Assembly (NCBI GenBank): GCA_963783235.1
Contig: CAWAMN010000002.1
Span: forward strand, 1,488,001 to 1,552,000
Length of the DNA: 64,000 bases
Direction of reading: 5' to 3'
From: Thiohalomonas sp963783235
Lineage (GTDB): Bacteria > Pseudomonadota > Gammaproteobacteria > Thiohalomonadales > Thiohalomonadaceae
Both the position numbers and the translations under genes were made by a program. The notes below the pieces were generated by a model. The model saw nothing but the letters and a program-made list of their open reading frames with translations. It was not told where the DNA came from and did no database searches. Shown here in pieces: positions 25,787-35,147 of the stretch; within the stretch, counting starts at the first letter, position 1; each line of letters begins with the position of its first letter.

Positions 25787-26163
25787 CGTTGCGGCTCCGG
25801 CAGGAATCCCGTCCGGCGTACCAGAGGGTTATCGCGCTCTTCGACCGGAAACACGGCGACCTCGACCCGGCGAATGGCCTTGTCGAACGTGTCGGAGATC
25901 TCGGCCTCCCAGTGCCACTCCCGGTCCCCCATTTCCGATTCACCGCGGCGAGTGCCGGTGGCGGGCCACTGCTCCTCCAGTCGCAGCTCGGTAATCCGGT
26001 TCACTGCAACCCAGTGGGCGAAGGTTTTGTCACGCAGGTAGGCGGCGTTTTTCGCATTGTCTGCGCCCACCTTGATCAAGGTACCGAGCGCCAGCGCCAG
26101 CACCGCGAGTGCCACCAGCACCTCGAGAAGGGTAAAGCCCGCATGTTTTTGAGGCTGTAGCAT
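25783..26163 (-). CDS. gspI: Type II secretion system minor pseudopilin GspI
   Basis: 126-residue GspI with prepilin leader MLQPQKHAG|FTLLEVLVALAVLALALGTL and the family pattern NAAYLRDKTFAHWVAVNRIT ELRLEEQWP. It is the first gene of this run; gspC-H are not upstream, because the rhombosortase gene begins 90 bases away on the other strand. The rest of the T2SS must lie elsewhere in the genome. Confidence 0.92.
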   Translation of the reverse strand: MLQPQKHAGFTLLEVLVALAVLALALGTLIKVGADNAKNAAYLRDKTFAHWVAVNRITELRLEEQWPATGTRRGESEMGDREWHWEAEISDTFDKAIRRVEVAVFPVEERDNPLVRRTGFLPEPQR

Positions 26164-26252
26164 CGGAGTGATAAAAGGGTGATCCGGTTATTGGATAAAT
26201 CCTTGCATTCCGGGTTCCTTAACGGCAGCAAGTTCGAGCCATAATAGTTGAA

Positions 26253-26831
26253 ATGCCCTTGATCTCACATCAACAAAGGCCGTTCGGCTGGTTACTGCCC
26301 GCCGTGCCGCTGCTGCTTTTTCTGCTGCCGATGCTGATCGGCGAAAAGGGCTGGCTTTACCGGCGCGAAGCGGTGCTCGAGGGGGAGTGGTGGCGGCTGC
26401 TGAGCTCGCACTTCGCCCATTTAAGCTGGGTACACCTGCTGTTAAACAGCGTGGGAGTGATCATCGCCTGGCAGCTGTTCGAACCCTGGTGGCGGCCCGC
26501 GACGTGGTTCACGGCCTTGCTGTGGTGCTCCCTCGCCACCGGTTTGGCGCTGTTCTGGCTCAGCCCCGAGGTGGCCTGGTACGGTGGCTTTTCCGGTGCC
26601 CTGCACGGAATGTTCGTCGTCGGTGCCGCTCTGGCGTTGTTGGAAGACCGTGATGGGCTGGCCGGCGTGGTGCTGCTGCTGTTGGCGGCCAAGGTCCTGT
26701 GGGAGCAGTGGTCTGGAGGCTCCGACATCACCGCGCAGTTCATCGGCGGCGCCGTGGTGGTGGACGCTCACCTCTACGGTGCTCTGGCGGGCCTTTTACC
26801 CGTCCCCTTCATCGAACGCCGACCGGGATAG
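26253..26831 (+). CDS. rrtA: Rhombosortase (rhomboid-family intramembrane serine protease)
   Basis: 192-residue polytopic membrane protease of the rhomboid superfamily. Signatures are HLSWVHLLLNSVGVIIAW (HxxxN helix), the serine motif GGFSGALHGMFVVGAAL near residue 115 with the G-x-S-G-x-x-H-G pattern of rhombosortases, and the partner histidine in VVVDAHLYGALAGLL near residue 173. Rhombosortases cleave GlyGly-CTERM tails of proteins exported by T2SS. This gene lies directly between a gsp cluster (divergent) and a subtilisin gene encoding a GlyGly-CTERM-like tail (convergent), which strongly supports the call. Confidence 0.88.
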   Translation: MPLISHQQRPFGWLLPAVPLLLFLLPMLIGEKGWLYRREAVLEGEWWRLLSSHFAHLSWVHLLLNSVGVIIAWQLFEPWWRPATWFTALLWCSLATGLALFWLSPEVAWYGGFSGALHGMFVVGAALALLEDRDGLAGVVLLLLAAKVLWEQWSGGSDITAQFIGGAVVVDAHLYGALAGLLPVPFIERRPG

Positions 26832-26896
26832 TTCCGGTCCTTGCCGACCGCGCAACTCAGCACGGGTTCCGCACGGTGGGGTCCGGAAAACCGGAA

Positions 26897-29092
26897 CTAC
26901 CGCGCCCGAATGCGCTCGCGCCGGAATCTTTTTCTGACGGATGGACAGATTCCGGCGCCAAGCCAGACCAGCCAAAGGGCCGCCCCCCCGCCACCGCCTC
27001 CGCTGCTTTGGGAGGCGGCGCTGGATGATGAACGGACTGAGAACGTCGCACCTTCCAAGTCGCTGTAGTTGGTGTTTTCCGGGTTATGCGCTTGGAAAAC
27101 GATTTGGAAGGTACCGGCCTGTTCAGCGACCCATTCGAAGCGGGCCGTTCCGTCGCCGAAGTCGGTGAGCCGGGCCCCCTTCGGCGCACTCGCCAGCGTC
27201 AGTATCGGCACGCCGCCATCGGCTTGGCTGGCCCGAATGTCGAACCGGAGTCTCTCACCGGTGCTGAGCATGCGATCCGCAACCGGATCGAGAACCGGGA
27301 CCGCCGGTAGTACCGTCACGGTCACGTCGGTGCTGGCGCGAAGTCCGACATCATCCGTCACGGTGAGCCTGAACCCCAGACGGCTCTCTCCGGCGGCGGT
27401 GGCAAACCTCACTACGGAGCCGTCGGGATTGGACTTCAGTACCGGGCCGTCGGCGTCCAGGGGTTGCCACTGGAATCGGGTGATCCTTCCATCGTCATGA
27501 CTGCCCGAACCGTCCAGATCGACCGTGTCGCCCACCCCCACGACTTTGTCGTCGGCCCTTGCCACCGGAGGGGTGCTGACAGCGCGAACCGCTCTGCCGG
27601 CATCCAGAAGCCCCGCGCCGCACCGGCCGACATCGCAGCCGCCGGTGACCGGGAAGGCCCGTGCCGCGCCCTTGAGTTTGGCTTCCAGGGTTTGCGGCGA
27701 CAGCCATCCTGTCGTTCCGGAGGCCTTGCGCCCGGCCCGGTTGGCCGCCAACATCAGCGCCAGCGTTCCGCTGACGTGCGGTGCCGCCATGCTCGTTCCG
27801 ATGTAGTAGCCGTAAGCGTTGTCGTTCTGTGGGGCGAAACGCCCTCCGTCCAGTGTCGAGTAAATGCCTTCGGTGTTGCGGGGCACATCTCCGCCTGGCG
27901 CGGCGATGTCGATGTGGGGGCCATAAGCGCTATAGGAAGCCAGATCGCCGTTCCGCCCGGTGGCGGCCACGGCAATGACCCCATTGCAGGAAGCGGGGGT
28001 GATCTCACTGGTGCTTGAGTGGTTGCCCGCCGCGGCAACCACAACGGCTCCCGCTGCTCGCACCTCGTCGATGATTTCCTGTTCGAATGGCCCGCACGAC
28101 CGTTGGGCGCCCAGGCTCAGGTTGATAACGCGGGCGGGGTGCTCATTGACTGGCGGCTCGGTGCACTTGGGAAGAGTCTTTCCCGAACCATCGATGCAGA
28201 GTGGTCCCACTTCACCGCCCGCCGCCCAGCGCACACCTTCAAAAACGTCGGAGAGATAGCCCCCGCATTTGCCCAGGACGCGCACCGGCAAAATATTCGA
28301 TCGCCAATCGAGGCCGGCGATACCCACATGATTGTTGGAGCGGGCGGCCAATATGCCGCTCACATGGGTTCCGTGCCAGGTGCTGTCGGTGACCAGACAG
28401 CCGAGGAACGGGGAGTTGCCGCTTTCCACGTTGCTTACCCAGTCGCCGGGATCCCCCGGATCGGCATCCGGTCCGTCACCATCATTGGCCGTGCCAAAAG
28501 AGCTGTCCAGGTCCCGCGCGATAAAGTCCCAGCCGTACGGGACGGTTTGGCCATTGACCTGGCGGATAAGAAAACGCCCCGCGAGGTCCTCATGAGCGAG
28601 AATGCCGGTATCCACGATCGCGACCGTGACCTCCGGACTGCCCGTCGTTGTGTCCCAGGCATGCATCGCCTGCGTGGCACCGGCCTGAGAAGCCGCATCG
28701 GCCAAGGCCCATTGGGTTGGATAGTCGGGGTCATTGGGCACCAGCAGGGGGAAAAGCCGGCTGTCAGGCTGGGCGTATAGAACGCCTTCAACGTCCTGCA
28801 TGCGCCGGGAGAGCCTGTTCGCTACTGCGAGGGGCACGGCAGTGGGGAGTTGAAGGATTTGAGCCCCCCCGTGGGTGACACGTAGATGTCGCAACCCCGG
28901 GATGCCGGCGCTGATGGCGAGCGCCTCGATCGCCTCCTGGCTCCTTGCCGTGCGCGCCGCCGCCCTCGCGGTTGGGCTTGAAAACTTAACGATGATCCGA
29001 TCCGTATACTGCTGTGCCCCGAATGCTTCTTGAGGGCCGGCCAAGGCCAGCCACAGAACGGCAGCGGAAAACAGATAGCCCGTTATCCTCAT
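26897..29092 (-). CDS. S8 subtilisin-like protease with PKD-type region and GlyGly-CTERM tail
   Basis: 731-residue secreted serine protease. A signal peptide (residues 1-25, ending AFG-A) is followed by an I9-like propeptide (DRIIVKFSSPTARAAARTAR). The catalytic triad reads VAIVDTGILAHEDL (Asp), DSTWHGTHVSGILAAR (His) and YIGTSMAAPHVSGTL (Ser), with the oxyanion Asn in VVAAAGNHSS. PKD/Ig-like segments occupy ~500-690 (VDLDGSGSHDDGRITRFQWQ). The C-terminus is a Ser-rich linker, six glycines, a short hydrophobic stretch (AALWLVWLGAGI) and a basic end (RKRFRRERIRAR), a typical GlyGly-CTERM. Expected route: T2SS export, then rhombosortase cleavage. Confidence 0.92.
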   Translation of the reverse strand: MRITGYLFSAAVLWLALAGPQEAFGAQQYTDRIIVKFSSPTARAAARTARSQEAIEALAISAGIPGLRHLRVTHGGAQILQLPTAVPLAVANRLSRRMQDVEGVLYAQPDSRLFPLLVPNDPDYPTQWALADAASQAGATQAMHAWDTTTGSPEVTVAIVDTGILAHEDLAGRFLIRQVNGQTVPYGWDFIARDLDSSFGTANDGDGPDADPGDPGDWVSNVESGNSPFLGCLVTDSTWHGTHVSGILAARSNNHVGIAGLDWRSNILPVRVLGKCGGYLSDVFEGVRWAAGGEVGPLCIDGSGKTLPKCTEPPVNEHPARVINLSLGAQRSCGPFEQEIIDEVRAAGAVVVAAAGNHSSTSEITPASCNGVIAVAATGRNGDLASYSAYGPHIDIAAPGGDVPRNTEGIYSTLDGGRFAPQNDNAYGYYIGTSMAAPHVSGTLALMLAANRAGRKASGTTGWLSPQTLEAKLKGAARAFPVTGGCDVGRCGAGLLDAGRAVRAVSTPPVARADDKVVGVGDTVDLDGSGSHDDGRITRFQWQPLDADGPVLKSNPDGSVVRFATAAGESRLGFRLTVTDDVGLRASTDVTVTVLPAVPVLDPVADRMLSTGERLRFDIRASQADGGVPILTLASAPKGARLTDFGDGTARFEWVAEQAGTFQIVFQAHNPENTNYSDLEGATFSVRSSSSAASQSSGGGGGGAALWLVWLGAGICPSVRKRFRRERIRAR

Positions 29093-29272
29093 TGCTTACG
29101 CATCCCGGTTTCGGGCTTTCCGGTCCGGACCGGAGCTAAACGCGTCAGGCGGAAAAACCCGGGAAATTTTGGCAAGCTGTCTCATTGGCTGGACACGTAA
29201 GGAGCCGGAGCGATGGTAGTAGTCCCTGCCTTTGCGTTCCGGAACTGAACCACGGTTTTTGGGGAAGGGAAC

Positions 29273-30183
29273 ATGCCGAACCTCCGAATCGGTATCGACT
29301 TGGGCGGTACGAAGACCGAAGTGATTGTCCTCGACCCGCACGGCCATGAACTGCTGCGCCGGCGACGGGCGACCCGCCGGGGTGACTACGGGGCAACCCT
29401 TGAGACGATCCGTGACCTGGTCACGGAGGCGGAGGAGCGGGTCGGTAGCGTTGCGAGCGTCGGCGTCGGTATTCCCGGCGCCATTTCGCCGGCCACCGCC
29501 CTGGTCAAAAACGCCAATTCCACCTGGCTGAATGGCAAGCCCCTCCAGGATGATCTGCAGCGTCTGCTTGCCAGGCCGGTGCGACTGGCGAACGATGCCA
29601 ACTGCTTTACGCTCTCGGAGGCGACCGACGGGGCGGGTGCAGGGGCCGGTTTGGTGTTCGGCGTGATCGTCGGTACCGGGACGGGGGGCGGCATAGCCAT
29701 CGGCGGGCGCCCGGTTACGGGCCGCAACGCCATCGCCGGTGAGTGGGGCCACAATCCGTTACCCTGGGCCGAGCCGGCGGAGTTGCCGGGGCCGCCCTGC
29801 TACTGTGGGCGTCACGGCTGCATTGAGACCTGGCTCTCCGGACCGGCACTCGCCCGCGACTATCGGGAGCACACCGGACGGACGCTCGACGGGCCAGGCA
29901 TAGCGCAGGCGGCCCTTGGCGGAGATCGGGGGCGGAAGCCGCCCTGCTACGCTATGAGCTGCGCATGGCGCGTGCGCTTGCCTCGGTGATCAACCTGCTG
30001 GACCCGGACGTGATCGTCCTGGGCGGTGGGCTCTCCAACCTGGAGCGCCTTTACAGCAATGTGCCCCGCCTCTGGGGACCCTACGTATTTTCGGACCGGG
30101 TAGAGACCCGTTTGGTCCCGCCGTGTCATGGCGACTCGAGCGGGGTGCGCGGCGCCGCCTGGCTGTGGCCAGCCGAATCATAG
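29273..30183 (+). pseudogene. ROK-family sugar kinase, one frameshift
   Basis: ROK kinase (fructokinase/N-acetylglucosamine kinase type). The first frame has the ATP motif IGIDLGGTKTEVIVLDPHGH, the sugar-binding VRLANDANCFTLSEATDG, VIVGTGTGGGIAI and the zinc motif CYCGRHGCIETWLSGPAL. Near 29930, a run of five G where six are expected, the frame changes; the intended reading GAEAALLRYELRMARALASV joins INLLDPDVIVLGGGLSNLER to the end. The 911-base span is one base short of a multiple of three. The repaired enzyme would be about 303 residues, the normal ROK size. Substrate is unknown. Confidence 0.88.
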
Positions 30184-30201
30184 AGTAAGGAGGAATTGAG
30201 T

Positions 30202-30648
30202 ATGCAGAAGTGGAGTGTCTATCTCTCCGGTGAGATCCACACCGACTGGCGTGCCCGCATCGCCGAAGGTGTGAAGGCCCGTGACCTTCCGGTGGAATTG
30301 ATGACCCCGGTCACTGACCATGCGGCCAGCGATGATTGCGGCATCGAGATTCTGGGGGCGGAAGAGAAGCCGTTTTGGAAGGACAACAAGGGCGCGGGCA
30401 TCAACGCAATCCGCACCCAGAACCTGATCGGGCGCGCCGATATCGTCGTGGTTCGGTTTGGCGACAAGTACCGGCAGTGGAATGCGGCCTTCGATGCCGG
30501 CTATGCGGCGGCGCTCGGCAAATCGATCATTACGCTCCACGATCCGGAGCTGACGCATGCCCTCAAGGAGGTCGACCGGGCTGCGCTGGCGGTGGCGGAA
30601 ACGCCCGAACAGGTGGTGGAGATCCTCGGTTACGTGATTACCGCCTGA
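30202..30648 (+). CDS. ytoQ: YtoQ family protein
   Basis: 148-residue protein of the YtoQ family (MQKWSVYLSGEIHTDWRARI at the start; ADIVVVRFGDKYRQWNAAFD and GYAAALGKSIITLHDPELTH later), whose fold resembles nucleoside 2-deoxyribosyltransferases. ATG 30202 is chosen because AAGGAGG lies 8 bases upstream at 30187-30193; a TTG 6 bases earlier sits too close to that site. Function is not established. It lies 18 bases after the ROK kinase and may be in the same transcript. Confidence 0.85.
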   Translation: MQKWSVYLSGEIHTDWRARIAEGVKARDLPVELMTPVTDHAASDDCGIEILGAEEKPFWKDNKGAGINAIRTQNLIGRADIVVVRFGDKYRQWNAAFDAGYAAALGKSIITLHDPELTHALKEVDRAALAVAETPEQVVEILGYVITA

Positions 30649-30905
30649 TCAGGCGGAAGGAACAGCCGCCGCGATTCGAAGACGCGCTTCGCCATCCCTT
30701 TGCCCTGCCAGCGCAGACGCCGCTTCAGCACGAAATCGAATAGCAGCGGGTTGTGGCGACGTATCGCACTTAATACCGGGGCATCCGCTTCGTTCAGATA
30801 GCCCAGGGCGGTCAGCTGCTCTATGGAAAAAAGTGGCATCACTCCGGGCAGTGGGTAGTCGCTGCCGTTGATAAGACACGGGTGCCAAAGATCCTGTTTA
30901 TTGCG
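30630..30905 (-). pseudogene. Amidohydrolase C-terminal remnant
   Basis: On the minus strand, about 80 codons (LWHPCLINGSDYPLPGVMPL then FSIEQLTALGYLNEADAPVL, NPLLFDFVLKRRLRWQGKGM) match the C-terminal end of metal-dependent amidohydrolases, including the catalytic Asp context NGSDYP. The upstream sequence that should encode the TIM barrel is missing: 40 bases beyond, lplT begins. The stop overlaps the end of ytoQ on the other strand. It is a truncated gene tail left by a deletion. The family is inferred from this C-terminal pattern alone. Confidence 0.6.
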
Positions 30906-30945
30906 TTGGTTTGGCAGGTTCCGGGATGACCACGGCAGATCAGAG

Positions 30946-32145
30946 TTATTCCGCCTCCCGGACCAACTCATTCGCGGCTGCCGGACGCGGTTCGGGATCG
31001 CTCGGTAGCCGGATGGAGATGGCGAAGGTCGCCACCATGATCAGCACGCCCAGCCCAAACATCATGACCACCGGATCCGGCTCGAAGGTGAGCAGGCCGG
31101 TATAGATGGCGGTGGCCAGGAGCATCGCCAGGTTTTCAAAGAAGTTCTGGATCGCCACCGCCCCGCCGGCACCGACGGTGTGGTGGCCGATCTCCTGCAG
31201 TGCCGCATTGATGGGCACGACGAAGATGCCGCCCATCACTCCGCAGAAGACCAGCGCCGCCTTGGCCAGCAGGGGATCGGCAGCCACCGCCAGCCCCATA
31301 GCGCCGGCGCCCATTAGATAACCGGCGAAACGGGCGCGGCGCACGAAATCGAGCGGAATCAGCTTGTGCGCCAGCAGCGAACCGACGGCGATGCCGAGGG
31401 CAATGTAGACCGCCAGATTGGCAATATCGCCGGTGGCCGTCATCAACAGCACCGCTGGTGCCCAAACCGTCAACATCACCCGCAGCACCACCGAAGCACC
31501 CCAGAATACCGAGGCGCCCAGCATGGCGAAGCGGGCGCGGCTGCCGTGCATGAACTGGCGCATCGTGCGGCCGAACTGCGCCACGGCCGAACCGCTGACC
31601 TCCCGTTGCGGAGCGATGCGCGGGATAAAGCGGGTGGCGATCAGCGAAGCGACATAGCAGCCGGCCACCAGGCCGAGCGCCAGCGAAATGCTCACATCGG
31701 CCAAGTGACCGCCCACCGCCGCGCCCAGGATGATGGCGACGATGGTGGAGCCCTCGACCCAGCCGTTGGCCTTCACCAGCTCATCGTGACGGACCAGTTC
31801 GGGCAGGATGCCGTATTTGCCGGGACTGTAGACGGCGGCACCGATCCCCACGACCGCATAGCTGAGCAGCGGTTCGATGCCCGCCAGCATCATCAGGGTG
31901 CCGCCCGCCTTCAGCACATTGCCGATCATCAGCACCTCGGCCTTGGCCCGCTTGTCCGCCAGGCGCCCGACCCAGGGGGCCAGCAGCACGAAGGCGACCA
32001 GAAAGGAGGCCTGCAGCGCCGGCTTGTACCATTCGCCCACCTCCGCCGCCTGCATCACCGTGGCAATCGCGATAAAGAGAATGGCGTTATCGGCGAACGC
32101 GGTGAGGAATTGTGCGACGAGCAGAGATCGGACGGCGCGGGTCAC
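30946..32145 (-). CDS. lplT: Lysophospholipid transporter LplT
   Basis: 399-residue MFS transporter that flips lysophospholipids inward for re-acylation by Aas. The start is a GTG at 32145 (VTRAVRSLLVAQFLTAFADN) overlapping the aas stop as GTGA; open frame further upstream is shadow. LplT signatures: FADNAILFIAIATVM, LLAPWVGRLADKRAKAEVLM, GAAVYSPGKYGILPELVRHD and KANGWVEGSTIVAIILGAAV. The C-terminus ends PEPRPAAANELVREAE. The aas-lplT pair is the known membrane phospholipid repair unit. Confidence 0.93.
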   Translation of the reverse strand: MTRAVRSLLVAQFLTAFADNAILFIAIATVMQAAEVGEWYKPALQASFLVAFVLLAPWVGRLADKRAKAEVLMIGNVLKAGGTLMMLAGIEPLLSYAVVGIGAAVYSPGKYGILPELVRHDELVKANGWVEGSTIVAIILGAAVGGHLADVSISLALGLVAGCYVASLIATRFIPRIAPQREVSGSAVAQFGRTMRQFMHGSRARFAMLGASVFWGASVVLRVMLTVWAPAVLLMTATGDIANLAVYIALGIAVGSLLAHKLIPLDFVRRARFAGYLMGAGAMGLAVAADPLLAKAALVFCGVMGGIFVVPINAALQEIGHHTVGAGGAVAIQNFFENLAMLLATAIYTGLLTFEPDPVVMMFGLGVLIMVATFAISIRLPSDPEPRPAAANELVREAE

Positions 32146-34332
32146 GACTGGGTCTCCTTGGCCCTGGCGGTCTTGGCAAGGGCCGCCTCGGCCAGCTCCC
32201 GCAGGGCCGAATAGTCCAGCTTGCCGGTGCCGAGCAGCGGCAGCTGCTTCACCTTCACGACCTTCTTCGGCACGGCTACCTCCGCGATTCCCTCGGCCTT
32301 GGCATAGCGCTGCAAGGGAGCACGGGCGGCCCTCGGCCGCTCGCTGAGCAGTATCACCTGTTCGCCCTTTTGCGGATCGGGAAGGGCGACCGCGGCATGG
32401 GCGGTATCGGGCCATAACGCTGCCGCCAGCTCCTCCACCGCCGTCAGCGAGACCATCTCCCCACCCACTTTGGCGAAACGCTTGGCGCGTCCGCGAATGG
32501 TCACGAAGCCCTCTTCATCGAGCGTGACGATATCGCCGGTGTCATACCAGCCCTCCCCGACCTCACTGGCCGGCGGCACCAGCGCTCCGGGGGCATCATG
32601 CCAGCAGGTAGCCGAGCATGATATTGGGACCGGCGACATGCAGGCGGCCGCCCTCGTCGACTCCCGGCACCGGCAGCAGCCGGTAGTCGATCCCGGGCAG
32701 GAACCGGCCCACGCTACCGGGGCGGTTCTCCATGGGGGTGTTGGCCGCCAGCACCGGACTGGTCTCGGTGGCGCCATAGCCTTCGAAGATGCGCACGCCG
32801 AACTTCTCCGACCAGACCCGCCGCGTCTCTTCCGCCAGTTTTTCGGCCCCGGCGAAGACGTAGCGCACCGAATAGAAGTCGTAGGGATGGGCGAAGCGGG
32901 CATAGCCGGAGAGGAAGGTATTGGTGCCGAACACTACCGTGGCGTTCACGTCGTAGGCGATTTCCGGGACGATGCGGTAGTGCAGCGGCGAGGGATAGAA
33001 GAAAGTCTTCATCCCCGAGAACAGCGGCAGCAGTGTGCCGGCGGTCAGGCCGAAGGAGTGAAACAGAGGCAGGGCATTGAGGATGATGTCCTGGGCGTTG
33101 AAGTCCACCCGTGATGCCAGCTGATCGCGGTTGGCGAGCAGGTTGGCGTGGGAGAGCACCACCCCTTTCGGTGTCCCTTCGGACCCGGAGGTGAAGAGGA
33201 TCACCGCCCGGCCGTTCGGATCCTGCGACGCCATGCGCCGGTGCAGCGGCCCGGCAGCGAAGGCCAAGACCCAGCCAGTGAACTTCTCCAGGGGGGCTAT
33301 TCGGGCAGCCAGGTCCTCCAGGTAGATCAGCTCCACCCGCTCCCCGAGCCTGGCGGCGGTTTCGCCGAGCTTGGCCATTTCGATAAACCGCCGCGAGGTC
33401 ACCACGGTGCGGACGCAGGCGCTCTCGCAGGCCGCGATCATTGCCTTGGACCCCGCGGTGTAGTTGAGCATGGCGGGAATGCGGCCGTAGGCCTGCAGCG
33501 CCATGAAGGTGACCACGGTGGTGTTGCTGCCGGGCAGTAGCAGACCGATATGTTCGCCGGGGTCGCTATCGGCCTTCAGCCGTCGACCCAGGGTAAGGGC
33601 GCTGGCGATCAATCGGTGGTAGCCGAGCGGCCGTCGCTGCACGTCTTCCACGACGGGGTGGCGTCCGCCATGGACATTGCGGGCATCCAGCAGGGCCTGG
33701 AACAGGGTGCGCTGATGGTCCGAGGTGGCGAAGACCATTTCGGTCATGATGTCGGAGAGGACCTTGCCGGCGGCCTTGCGCCGCTCCCGGCCGCGTACGG
33801 TATCGGGCGGATCGATGCGGCGCGGTTCCAGTACGGTGAGAGTCACCTTGGGGAACCAGCGCAGCCGCACCCGGCCCTTGAGACGCGAAAAGGGTGTGAA
33901 CTGCGCACCATCGATGCGCACCGGTACCACCGGCGCTTTCGCCTTGTCGGCCACCATGCCGGGGCCGTCATAGACCTTCATGAGCGAACCGGTGACGGTG
34001 ATGCGCCCTTCGGGAAAGATGACTGCCCGCCGGTCGCCTTTCACGTAACGCACCAGCGACTTCACCGACAGCGGGTTGGTCGGGTCCATCGGAAAAATGC
34101 GGGTGAAGGCGAACAGGGGTTTGAGCCAGCGCTTATTGGCAATGTGGGTGTTAACCGCGAAGGTGAGTTCGCCGGGCAGGAAGGTGGCGAGGAAAAGGGC
34201 GTCCAGAAACGAGGTATGGTTGGCGACGATGAGGGCCCGTGCTCCGGCACGATCCAGGTTCTCAATACCACGGACCTCCACCTGGTAGAGGGCAGCGAGC
34301 AGGGTGCGCAACAGCTTCTTCAACTGTTCCAT
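32142..34332 (-). pseudogene. aas: aas, acyltransferase/acyl-ACP synthetase fusion, one frameshift
   Basis: Bifunctional Aas re-acylates 2-acyl lysophosphatidylethanolamine using acyl-ACP made by its synthetase domain. The N-terminal PlsC-type domain has VANHTSFLDALFLATFLPGE (HX4D) and VIFPEGRITVTGSLMKVYDG. The AMP-binding domain has AVILFTSGSEGTPKGVVLSH and IFEGYGATETSPVLAANTPM. At about 32600 the frame breaks after GPNIMLGYL; one surplus base restores WHDAPGALVPPASEVGEGWY, DTGDIVTLDEEGFVTIRGRA KRFAK and LGTGKLDYSAL. Span 2191 bases = 3n+1. The repaired protein is about 729 residues, as in the family. It is probably co-transcribed with tetR (72 bases upstream) and lplT. Confidence 0.9.
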
Positions 34333-34404
34333 TTTTATTCTCCTTTATTTTCCGGGACGCGCCTCCGGCCTGGCGCTCTTTTGTTTTCCGCGCGTGCGGT
34401 CTGG

Positions 34405-35007
34405 TTATTGTGCCGTAAAGCCCGCCAGGAAGTTCTCCAACAGCATCTCCGCCATCTCCTCCACGCTCTGGCCGCCGGCCAAATCCAGGCGCTGGCGGAT
34501 CTTTAGGGTACAGATGCCGTGCACCGAGGCCCAGAGTACGCGGGCGGCCCGGCGTATGGCGTTCTGATTGTGGTCATCGCCAAGCGGTGAGAGGGCCTTT
34601 TCGACCAGTCCGAAGACCCTCGATAGCCGTTCCAAATACCACTCCGGAAGTTCGCCGGCATCTGATACCTCCTCGTCAAACAGGGCGTTCCAGCGCGGCG
34701 TGTTGGTGGTGGCGAAGTCGACGTAGGCGTGGGCCAGAGTAACCAGCCTCTCACGCGGTGTGCCCTGTTCCGACTGCTGCCGCTCCAAATGGGCCTGGAG
34801 CTGATCCAGTGTCCGTGCGTTCAGGTGAAGCACCAGTTCGTCGAGGTTCTTGAACACCAGATAGAGGGTACCGGGGGTGTAGCCGATGGCGGTAGCCACT
34901 TTTCGGGCAGAAAGGCCCGATAACCCCCGTTTGGTCACCAATTCTTCGGCGGCGTTGAGGGCCATTTCGCGGATCTCTTCCCGGCTGTGGTCGCTGCGTC
35001 GTGCCAT
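34405..35007 (-). CDS. TetR-family transcriptional regulator
   Basis: 200-residue repressor. The N-terminal HTH is residues ~10-55 (REMALNAAEELVTKRGLSGL, SARKVATAIGYTPGTLYLVF), the C-terminal part a helical ligand/dimerisation domain of the WHG type (NTPRWNALFDEEVSDAGELP). It precedes aas-lplT in the same direction and is divergent from the VIT/VWA gene. Three near-identical palindromes (35031-35147) lie between, so it should repress itself and aas-lplT in one direction and the VIT/VWA gene in the other. Its ligand may be fatty acid or acyl-CoA given aas, but that is inference. Confidence 0.9.
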   Translation of the reverse strand: MARRSDHSREEIREMALNAAEELVTKRGLSGLSARKVATAIGYTPGTLYLVFKNLDELVLHLNARTLDQLQAHLERQQSEQGTPRERLVTLAHAYVDFATTNTPRWNALFDEEVSDAGELPEWYLERLSRVFGLVEKALSPLGDDHNQNAIRRAARVLWASVHGICTLKIRQRLDLAGGQSVEEMAEMLLENFLAGFTAQ

Positions 35008-35030
35008 AAATCGGTTCTCGAAATTATTTA

Positions 35031-35045
35031 TTGAACATCGTTCAG
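35031..35045. promoter_or_regulatory. TetR operator candidate 1
   Basis: TTGAACATCGTTCAG: 15-base palindrome of the form TTGAAC-N3-GTTCAA with one end mismatch, 24 bases upstream of the tetR start codon. It shares both half-sites with two more copies in the same intergenic region. Confidence 0.75.
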
Positions 35046-35063
35046 TTTAATGCTACAAAATAA

Positions 35064-35078
35064 TTGAACACTGTTCAA
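35064..35078. promoter_or_regulatory. TetR operator candidate 2
   Basis: TTGAACACTGTTCAA: perfect TTGAAC-N3-GTTCAA palindrome in the middle of the divergent tetR/VIT-VWA intergenic region, 33 bases from copy 1. Confidence 0.8.
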
Positions 35079-35132
35079 GTGCTTTTTGCAAGCGGTGTTC
35101 GGGGGCCTTCGGGCCTTTTCTCAGGCGATAAA

Positions 35133-35147
35133 TTGAACGTTGTTCAA
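35133..35147. promoter_or_regulatory. TetR operator candidate 3
   Basis: TTGAACGTTGTTCAA: perfect palindrome of the same type, ending 14 bases before the ATG at 35162 and immediately upstream of its Shine-Dalgarno AAGGAG. Binding here would block transcription or initiation of the VIT/VWA gene. Confidence 0.8.

Noticed and set aside
29096..29752. 218-codon minus-strand frame upstream of the S8 protease
   Set aside because: Mostly antisense to the ROK kinase ATP-binding domain; no family features.
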